From Heterocephalus glaber (Eukaryota > Chordata > Mammalia > Rodentia > Bathyergidae): a stretch of 64,000 nucleotides of DNA. Position 1 is the stretch's first letter, and each line of letters starts with the position of its first letter. Below the pieces are notes generated by a model, which saw nothing but the letters and a program-made list of their open reading frames with translations, did no database searches and was not told the DNA's origin. A program made the position numbers and the translations under genes. Positions 56,787-64,000 of the stretch are shown one piece after another. The stretch covers positions 39,990,955-40,054,954 of the forward strand of contig NW_004624734.1 in the NCBI RefSeq assembly GCF_000247695.1, in the 5' to 3' direction.

Positions 56787-56879
56787 GGCTGGGGATTCAG
56801 CTCGGTGGTTCCGCCGCCTGCCTCATAAGTGCAAGGACCGGAGTTCCATCCCCAGTACCAAACAAAACAAAAAAACCAA
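56787..56879 (+). mobile_element. ID SINE with target duplication
   Basis: 'ggctggggattcagctcggt', 'ggttccgccgcctgcctcat' and 'gagttccatccccagtacc' with an A/C tail. A perfect 14-base duplication 'aactatgtttccca' lies at 56,773-56,786 and 56,880-56,893. The site sits just after a T-run. Confidence 0.93.
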
Positions 56880-56893
56880 AACTATGTTTCCCA

Positions 56894-57304
56894 ATATTAT
56901 GGTACAATATGGATACAAAACCTTAGTCCAGATCGCCTTGGCCATATAAAACATGGCACATAATTATAGTTTTGGTTAGGGAGGAGTGTTGCAAAATAAA
57001 TATTTCCCCCGTAGGATGTGCTGGGAAATGTTTGCTGACACCTGCGCCAAAACCCAGCAGGTTCCCTTGAAAGAGTTTGGCAAAGAACAGGCCCCTCCTT
57101 AATGAGGTGCTGGACTTGGATGAAAATTAAATATTATTTTTTTTAAATGCTGCATTTAAAAAATCAAAACCAAGGCCTGCATGTGGGCGCCTACGCTTTC
57201 TGTGCTGCTTGTCTGTGAAATGTCCTGAGTGGATCAAGGCCAGTCTGTTTTCACTGGATTGCAACATTCTGCCTCTTCCAAAAGCAGTCTGTGGAAAATA
57301 TCAA
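56894..57304. other. single-copy DNA
   Basis: Nothing recognised. Confidence 0.4.
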
Positions 57305-57307
57305 GAA

Positions 57308-57361
57308 GTTCCTTTCCTTTCCTTTCCTTTCCTTTCCTTTCTTCCCTTCCCTTCCCCTTTC

Positions 57362-57392
<31 letters not shown>

Positions 57393-57480
57393 GTCCTTCC
57401 TTCCCTCCTCTCCTCCCTCCATCTCCCCCCACTCTGTGTCTCTGTCTCTCATTCTCTGTCTCTGTCTCTCTCTCACACAA
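57308..57480. repeat. compound pyrimidine microsatellite
   Basis: (CCTTT)n, then (CTTT)n, then CCTTCC/CTCC and (TCTG)/(TC) runs over about 170 bases. All long open frames here, including 57,209-57,958, run through this tract. Confidence 0.92.
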
Positions 57481-57964
57481 TTTCTTTTCTTTCTCTATTT
57501 CCCCTTCTAGGAAATTCTCTCTGAAATGGTTAATGGTTACCCCATTTGATTCTAAGATGTTCTGGGCCACCTGGGCTGTGTGCATACAAGTCAGTGGGCA
57601 GGAGGACAGCAGGTTCCTGGTGGGAGCTTTTCCCTGTCTCACATTCCCAGATCACCCTTGCTGTCCAGTTGCCCAGGGGATCAGAGGAGCTTCCCATGGC
57701 CTGGCTCCAGTTAAAGCATGGCAACTACAGAGGTGGCTTGGGGCTGCCCCTGTCCCCCACCCCCAGGAGATGGAGAGCCTTCCTGCTCTCAGCTCCACAT
57801 CCAGCTGTTGCCCCTCCTCTCCCATTCTCAGCGGAATCCCTCTCCTACCTTGCACACATGAACATATATCTCACTCCACATACATTTGTTATTATTCTGG
57901 TATTTCCACTCTGACTATACATTTTGTTTGCTTATTTTCTTACTTTTTATGTTACTAAGACACT
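57481..57964. other. single-copy DNA
   Basis: The long plus-strand open frame from 57,209 continues to 57,958 but shows no domain outside the low-complexity part. Confidence 0.4.
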
Positions 57965-58024
57965 AACGCAGGTACTCACACATGCTAGGCAAGTGCTGGA
58001 TCACTGAGCGACATCCCCAGCCAG
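57965..58024 (-). mobile_element. ID-like SINE remnant, minus strand
   Basis: 'catgctaggcaagtgctgga' followed by 'tcactgagcgacatccccag' is the antisense head of an older ID type, like the one at 45,568. No tail. Confidence 0.7.
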
Positions 58025-58631
58025 CATACATTTTAGTGCTCTAAGATCCTAGAAATATTTCTCCTCACACAACTGCCAGAATCTCAAATTACCAGAGCAA
58101 AGCAGGCAGGACTCAGGGGCAGGCCGGCCTTTGAGATATTCTTCTCATTACAAGCTCCTGCTCAGGTCTTGAGGATGGAATTTCAGCAACACCTGAGACT
58201 CCAATTAACGTCTACATTTTAAAATCATTACAATTCAAAAGGATTTTTTTGGAAAAGGCTAAGACATGAGGAGCTTGAAAAAATGATTCCAAAGTTTTTA
58301 GATGTGTAAAGGTAGCCAGGAATACTTGAAAACAAAAATAATGATAGGACATATGCTTGATTAGATATGAAAACAAGTGAGTTCCACTCCCGCCTAGTAT
58401 GTAGAAAGCAGAAAGCGATGCCTCTCCCATCCTAACAACTTCAAATCATCAGACGAATTACAAAACATATTTGTTTTAATTCATCAGAAAGCTGAGATCA
58501 TAGAGACCCCAGAAGCCTGGAATCTAAGGAAAGACAGCTGCTCTTGGGAGAGATGGAACATAAGCATGGGCTTACGGATGAGTATGGGAAGAAAAGACAC
58601 TGGGTATCATGCAGAAAAGTAAAAATAATTC
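58025..58631. other. single-copy DNA
   Basis: Nothing recognised. Confidence 0.4.
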
Positions 58632-58640
58632 AGTTAAAAT

Positions 58641-58726
58641 TTTTTTTTGGTACTGAGGATCGAACTCGTGTCCTTGCACTTGCAGGGCAGGCAGTGGGCA
58701 GAACCACTGAGCTAAATCCCTGGCCT
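58641..58726 (-). mobile_element. ID SINE, minus strand, with target duplication
   Basis: 'ggtactgaggatcgaactcg', 'cttgcacttgcagggcaggc' and 'accactgagctaaatccctg' in inverted order, with a T-run in front. The copy has a few extra bases ('agtgggc') in the middle. Flanked by 'cagttaaaa' at 58,632-58,640 and 58,727-58,735. Confidence 0.9.
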
Positions 58727-58735
58727 CAGTTAAAA

Positions 58736-59040
58736 ATTTTTAACAAGTTACCAAAGGCCACAAGTGGCCAGCACAGGAAGACAGGGGCCCTGAGAGCTGA
58801 AAACACACGCATACTTCACGCCTGCTTGAGGCTTTCTCTGCTTGGCTCCACCCACTGAGTGAGAAAGGAATGAACTCAGGGCCAGGAGGCCAGAGAGGGT
58901 GCCCTCCATGGTGCAGAGAGGCGAGGCGAGGCTAGCCACCCAGACCTCCTTCCCCTGAGCTCCCGAGGAGGGGCAGTGAAGCCTGGTGCGGCAAGGTTGC
59001 AGCTGCAGAACCTACCACAGCTGGCTGATAAAAACCTTCC
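58736..59040. other. single-copy DNA
   Basis: Nothing recognised. Confidence 0.4.
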
Positions 59041-59044
59041 ATCT

Positions 59045-59515
59045 CCATACCACAGGGATCCATGCACACCCATGTTCTTGACAGCATAAGTCACGATAGC
59101 TAAATCCTGGAAACAGACTATATGCCCATCAACAGATGAATGGATAATAAAGAAAATGTGGCATTTACACACCATGGAGTATTACTCTGCAGTAAAGAAA
59201 GATAAACAAGTCATTTGTAGGGAAATGGATGCACCTTGAGACTCTAATGTTAAATGAAGTGAATCAGACACACAAGCTTAAACATTGCATGGTTTTTCTT
59301 ATATGAGAAACTTAAATTATAATTAAAGAGCAGAATAAAAGATAATAGGAAGTAGGGAGCTAGATCTTTTTAAATGGGAAGGGGATCGAGAGTTAGAAGG
59401 AGGAGAGGAGGGAAAGGAGATGAAAACAGGAATGAAGGTGTGTTGTGTGTGTGTGCCAACTCCACACAAGGAATGTAAACATTATGTCCTGCAAACATGT
59501 ACAAAAAGAAAAATT
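59045..59515 (+). mobile_element. LINE-1 3' end
   Basis: ORF2 end and 3' UTR: 'gatccatgcacacccatgtt', 'atgcccatcaacagatgaat', 'ccatggagtattactctgca', 'gggaaatggatgcaccttga' and 'gttaaatgaagtgaatcaga'. A purine-rich UTR (59,395-59,430) and a GT run follow. It ends in 'gcaaacatgtacaaaaagaa'. 5'-truncated, with no open frame of note. Confidence 0.85.
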
Positions 59516-59524
59516 CTGCATCTC

Positions 59525-59690
59525 TGGGCCAGGTGTGGTGGTACACACCAGTAATCCCAGGCTGAGGCAGGAAGATCGCCTCAAGTTTGAGGCCAGCCTG
59601 GGCTACATAGTGAATTCAAGCCCAGCCTGAACTGCATAGAAAAATCTTGTCTTTAAGACCAAAATAAAACAACAAAAAAACCCCAAAACA
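59525..59690 (+). mobile_element. B1 SINE
   Basis: 7SL-derived B1: 'gggccaggtgtggtggtaca', 'gtaatcccaggctgaggcag', 'tttgaggccagcctgggcta' and 'catagtgaattcaagcccag', the last part being the internal duplicated segment of rodent B1. Then 'aaaaatcttgtctttaagac' and an A/C-rich tail. It lies within ten bases of the LINE-1 tail. Confidence 0.88.
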
Positions 59691-60106
59691 AATCTTTCTA
59701 TCCATGGGCAGAGGCAAGATTCTATAGAAGCTCTCCTACCAGTGGGAGAGGGGAGGACATGTTGCCCTGGTACAAGACGCAAAGCCCAGCCTGGCTGCCA
59801 CAGGAGGGGCAGGACTTCTGAAGAAAGCCCGCTGCTGGGGCAACCCACTTCCCGGGCCCCCTTCTGTCTCTCTGAGGCAGAAGCTTTCTTTCTCCCAATA
59901 CATTTTTCCTACTCTTAACCTCCATTGTTCCTAGAATTCATTCTTCGATTTTAGAGAACATGAACTCGCATTTTGGATATCTAGCAGTTTTGGTAGTTAC
60001 ATCTCTTCCCCCTATAGCATTTTGGAGGCCTTCCACCAAGACTACTGGTCAGAGATAAGAGTTTGCTTTTGTTCCATAGGTTCTAACTTTGGTCTTTGTG
60101 CTTCAT
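59691..60106. other. single-copy DNA
   Basis: Nothing recognised. Confidence 0.4.
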
Positions 60107-60120
60107 AGATTGTTACTATT

Positions 60121-60209
60121 TTGTGTGTGTGTGTGGGTACAAGGGATCGAACTTGGGTTCTTGCACTTGCGCAGCAGGTGACGAAATCACTGAGCTACAT
60201 CCCCAGCCC
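60121..60209 (-). mobile_element. ID SINE, minus strand, with GT-repeat tail
   Basis: Inverted ID: 'gggtacaagggatcgaactt', 'cttgcacttgcgcagcaggt' and 'atcactgagctacatcccca'. The tail position is a (GT)n run (60,122-60,137) instead of poly-T. Flanked by 'agattgttactatt' at 60,107-60,120 and 'agattgttattatt' at 60,210-60,223 (13 of 14). Confidence 0.92.
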
Positions 60210-60223
60210 AGATTGTTATTATT

Positions 60224-61340
60224 GATTTCACAGACTCTGGCTATTTGTTTAATAGATTCTGGTTTCTGTTTTGGCTTTTGTTTTGAAGGTGTCTTAATTT
60301 TAGTTATGATTTAAATGTTTGCAAATTTCTTGTTCTTCTTATGCATTGTCTTTTGTTGAAAATTACATTTTATTCTTGTTTTGTATATGTTGCATTTGTA
60401 CTTAGTTGCTTAAAAATGTTGTAAAATGGGTCTCTTATAAAATCATCTCAGATAAAGACAGCTCAGGCTTTTATCTGTCCCTTATAGAATGCCAAATAGT
60501 GGTTACTCTGCCAGCTAGCAATTGCCTTTAGGAGAGCTGCCACTCCCAAAGCAGGGTACAGGTTTCTCCAGTTGCACTCTGGTGAATCCCCACTCCCATT
60601 AATACCAGTGGCAGGTGGAATGTTGACCAGATAGGCAATTAGGTTCCTTTCAGAGACAGGTCTCTGATTTCGTGGAACTAGCAGGAACTGAGGTAACAAC
60701 TGAGGGGCCATGGCCAGGGCTACTCTCTGGAGGATACTCAAAGGTCCCTCAGAAGAAACTAGCTCCCTGACAGCCCGTCTGGGCAATCAGCAGAAAATCT
60801 CCACATCTTGTCCCTATCTGGACTCCTCAGTGAGGTGAAAGGGGAACTCTGTCAGTGACCATCAGATATCCTTTGTCTCAGAGTGATCTGAAGCGATGCC
60901 ATCAGAGCCCTTTCTTAAGCCTCCATTAAGAGTTGAGCTACAGGTTTGGACTGCTTTCTCTACTAGTAACATCTCTAGACAAATGTAGAAAATGAATCTT
61001 TGATAGATTAAAAACTACCTGAACCTTCTCTCCCCCTCCTAGTCATGCTCTTCATCATTTTTGTGTGTAGGGGAGAAAAATGCCTTTTTCGATAGGTTGT
61101 GGACTTTGGAACTTTGACTGTGGACTTATAGAGTGCTATATGGTGATTTTTGGATGTTTAACTAGCTTGGGCTTTATTTGGACTTTTTCTCTCTGCTAGT
61201 AAGTTAAAAACTCCCCTTAAACTTTCTCCAACTTGATGGGAGTTCATTTGAGAATGCCTTGTAGCCAGGCCGCTCCTCCTTCCAGAAAGTCAGAATAAGG
61301 CAACTTGCAACAACTGTTTTGTCTTACACTAGGGAAAATA
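60224..61340. other. sequence before the retrovirus relic, unassigned
   Basis: AT-rich, with a 107-codon open frame on the minus strand (60,463-60,786) that I cannot match. It may include part of a 5' LTR of the element to the right, or unrelated DNA. No LTR boundary is visible. Confidence 0.35.
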
Positions 61341-61889
61341 GCAATCAGTAACTTGCATTTGTGTTTTATTCATTAACTAGAATATGGGACTATCTTAGCA
61401 AGCCTTTCTCTTCATTCTTGTGTGCATGGGAAGTCGGTAAGAGTGCCTTTACTATGTTGATTGCGGCTGATAGAAAGACTGTATGAGTTTCAAATACTTA
61501 GTGAATTTAAAATGGACCTTAAAGGAGTACCGTTGTCTTGTAAATAAAAGTTGCCTAAATGACTGGATAGAGTGCAGAAATTTCTCAGAGCTTTCTCTGC
61601 CCTAGCGCCTAGGACAGAATCTCTGACTTACCATCTCTGGAGTTACCTGAGGAAGATACGATTGAGCGCTGGTAAAGGGTAGATAGTCCAGTCTGGTTTT
61701 ATTTTCTGGTTCTCTCTCCAGACAGTAGCTACCTACCCTGGATTGGTATAAACCTTGGGGGACGCCCTAGGGGGCACAGGAATCAAGCAGACTTATGGGA
61801 TGCCATATTTGTTTCTCTTGTTTCGGTTTAGGAGCTCCATATCTGAACCTCTTACTCCTTTGGAATATATTAAGGAACAATTTAATATT

Positions 61890-62700
61890 TCTCTACACCC
61901 GCGTGTGGTGTGCCTACCTCCTAAAGCCAAGTACACAGAGGAAAGAACTATGATGCTATCTTAGAATTATACTGTAAGATAGAAAAATGGTCAAATCATC
62001 TTAGGTTGAGATTTTCTTTATATTAAGAAGTAATTCTTGCTTGTATTCAAATATAAATGTGGGACATAGAAAAATGAGAGACACTTCACCCTTTAGACAT
62101 TCAGTACCTCTGAGCCTGAGGCTACTTCTCACCCTAACCACCACTTACTGAGGGTGGAGTTTCTAGGCCAGCGATAATTGATCTCTCTATGAGGCTATAT
62201 CCACCCTTAGCTAAGTTCTTCAGGTTCCTCAAAGACAACACCCCTTGCAGGAAGTAAATGGCAAATATAGGACTACCTGTGTCCTTGTGTCTTTTCAGTA
62301 ATCTTAGACAACCAAATGAGACTTAAAAGTTTTCAGATGACCCTAATATGTACATTGCAGCCTTCAGAGGACTTACTCAGACCTATGGACTAGATTAGAA
62401 AGATGTAATGTTGCTCTTAAATCAAACATTGATTTCTAATGAGAGACAAGTAGTATTACAAGCTGCTACTACATATAAAGACAAATATCTTAATTTTGGA
62501 AGCTCAAAAGACAGGCAGCCAGGGGAACAACTGGTTCCTACTGGAACACAAGCAGTCCCTATACAAGATCCCTACTGGCCTGCCAATCAGATAGGACATT
62601 AAATAGAAGACATTTTCAGGCATGTATTCTTGAAGGTCTAAGAAACATGAGAACTAAGTCCTTCAATTATTTTAAATTGTCAACTATTTATCAGGAAAAA
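61890..62700 (+). pseudogene. gag: ERV1 gag remnant (matrix/capsid)
   Basis: The strongest part is the capsid start, with 'FSDDPNMYIAAF' at about 62,330-62,366, then 'GLTQTYGLD' and 'VMLLLNQTL', matching the conserved capsid region of class I retroviruses. An in-frame stop sits where the family usually has tryptophan, just before 'KDVM'. A weaker 'EKWSN' at about 61,985-62,000 may be the matrix end. A further capsid piece ('ILEGL'-like, with frame changes) lies at about 62,620-62,690. Nucleocapsid is absent. Confidence 0.75.
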
Positions 62701-62754
62701 TAGGACATCTCTACATCCTGATTTGATAAAAGGAAATACTATAGTTTTTCCCAA

Positions 62755-63310
62755 GTCACAGTCTTGCAATATGTAGATGGTATGCTGTTACGTGCCCCCT
62801 CAGAAGAGCTTTCTAGCCAAGACATCTGCTCTGCTGAATTCTCTAACAGACAGGGGTTATAATGTTGCTAGATCTAAGGCACTGCTTTGCAGCCTTGAGG
62901 TAAAATATTTAGGCTTTATTATATCTAAGGGAACCCAAAGACTGGGGGAAGAAAGAATTAAACCAATTATTTCCTTTTCCACAGCCCAAGACTCTAAAAC
63001 AGCCAAGGAGATTCCTAAATATTACAGGCTTTTCTCACCTTTAGATAGCAGGATATAGTGAGATTGTGTGACCCCCTCGATCAGCTTATAACATCTCCAA
63101 AAGACAGATACTCATATTTTAACCTGGGAACCCGGTTCCAAAACCACATTACAGAAGTTCAAACAATCACTTTGAAGTGCCTGCCTACAGGGCATCATCT
63201 TAGTTTGTATCTTAATAATAGGTAAAACATGGCTTTGGGAATGTTTCTGCAACATCAGGGAGCTGCTCAATAGCCTGTAGAGTATTTCAATCATAAATTA
63301 GATATTATAG
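62755..63310 (+). pseudogene. pol: ERV1 pol remnant (reverse transcriptase to RNase H tether)
   Basis: It starts at the polymerase active-site region, 'LQYVDG' at 62,764-62,781. The usual YVDD box reads YVDG, so a catalytic aspartate is lost. A frame change follows near 62,800-62,830, then an open frame to 63,058 with 'LLNSLTDRGYNVARSKA', 'VKYLGFIISKG' and 'RLGEERIKPI'. Further pieces ('GMFLQHQG', 'PVEYFNHKLD' at about 63,235-63,305) match the connection to RNase H. Everything before the active site (protease, fingers and palm) is missing. Confidence 0.85.
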
Positions 63311-63319
63311 ATTCAGGGT

Positions 63320-64000
63320 AATTCATTAAAAGAGTAAGCCCTAAACAATATAGTTTCATTCTCTTTCAAGAGGCAAAAAGCAGCCATTTGGGTTCTTTGC
63401 TTATTGGTTTGATTTTTCTGCTTGGGAATGCAGGGGAGTCAATCATAGCTTTTGTCTCTGGAGATATGTTTTGCTAAAGATCACAGATCCACTCTGGAAA
63501 AGCTCCTGATCTTAATTGTCCTTCTACATGTGAGATGATTAAGAGTTAGTTCTTGTGCCATAGTTGAAGGCACTCTTCTGTCCCTTCTCCACTGCCCTGC
63601 TCCTGAAAAATAACGCAGTTTGATTCAAGGCACTTCCCTCCTCTGTGGCTACTGGATTTCAAGACAAAGCTTCCAGAATGGCAAGTTTCCCCTCCCTGGA
63701 ATCCTTCCAGAGTAAAGCTGACCTTCATTTATCATTGGGCCATATAGAAAACTGGTCTAGGTTTAATCCTGAAACTCTCAAAAAATAAATGCAAAAGTTT
63801 TAGTTCAGATTTATCTGTCTTTCAGCCCCCAGGCAAAATTAGAGAATGGTAAGAACAGCTGACCTGGCTCTGGCCACTTCCTTGCACCTCTAGTCTGCTG
63901 CCACTGCCACTGGATGAGATAAAGTCTAAGAGACACCTTAGATTGGGCACAGAACAAGAGGGATAGACAGGGATGCCTTCTTTTCCTTTGTTTCTTTTCG
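63320..64000. other. unassigned DNA at the right edge
   Basis: Probably retroviral or flanking, but I could not read RNase H, integrase or env motifs in any frame. No LTR recognised before the window ends. Confidence 0.35.

Larger units (their letters stand above)
61341..64000 (+). mobile_element. class I (gammaretrovirus-like) endogenous retrovirus, decayed
   Basis: Plus-strand remnants of gag then pol appear in the correct order (61,900-63,310), with stops, frameshifts and a large internal deletion. A possible LTR end lies upstream: an AATAAA at about 61,542, then a G-rich 'ccttgggggacgccctag' near 61,756-61,775 that could be a worn primer-binding site. That reading is inference. DNA after 63,320 may be further retroviral sequence but is not recognisable. 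The element runs off the window. Not capable of producing virus as seen. Confidence 0.75.

Noticed and set aside
57209..57958. 249-codon open frame, the longest in the window
   Set aside because: Its first part runs through a pyrimidine microsatellite (Phe/Ser/Leu/Pro repeats) and the rest has no domain. Other frames through the same tract are also open.

Overview
This is a stretch of nuclear mammalian DNA, almost certainly from a rodent outside the mouse/rat family. I found no host protein-coding exon, tRNA, rRNA or CRISPR array. It reads as intergenic or intronic sequence built from transposable elements of many ages. The rodent call rests on tRNA-derived ID-type SINEs ending in GGTACC plus an A tail, B1 copies, and dimeric B1-plus-ID elements (B1-dID, also called MEN-type). 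In the literature such dimers occur in squirrel-related and beaver-related rodents. The MIR, L2, hAT and MLT1/MaLR relics are still readable, which suggests a slowly evolving genome. A squirrel- or beaver-like species is an inference; the sequence alone does not settle which.

Layout. 1-7 kb: MIR and B1-dID copies, a 5'-truncated LINE-1 with the end of ORF2 (2,510-3,262), and a young ID with an exact target-site duplication. 7-10.3 kb: LTR-retrotransposon relics, namely a solo MaLR LTR on the minus strand followed by a two-LTR MaLR element on the plus strand. 12.4-17.7 kb: old LINE-1 pieces, one interrupted by a different repeat. 18-21.7 kb: hAT-type DNA transposon relics, a double hairpin, and a B1-dID carrying a short U2 snRNA-derived insertion. 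21.7-33.6 kb: mostly single-copy DNA with a few CpG-rich patches, several MIRs, and a hAT relic hit by an ID. A 100-base N gap lies at 33,611-33,710. 34-54 kb: mostly single-copy DNA with L1, MIR, L2, MLT1 and ID pieces, and two mariner transposase fragments arranged as an inverted repeat near 42 kb. 54.9-60.2 kb: dense simple repeats, LINE-1 3' ends, a B1 and five ID elements. 61.3-64 kb: a decayed class I (gammaretrovirus-like) endogenous retrovirus with gag capsid and pol remnants, running off the right edge.

There is no gene network to describe. The interactions visible are between mobile elements: LINE-1 is the presumed source of the machinery that moved the ID, B1, B1-dID and U2-derived copies, many of which still carry target-site duplications. 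Family names are from memory of consensus sequences and were not checked with a repeat library.
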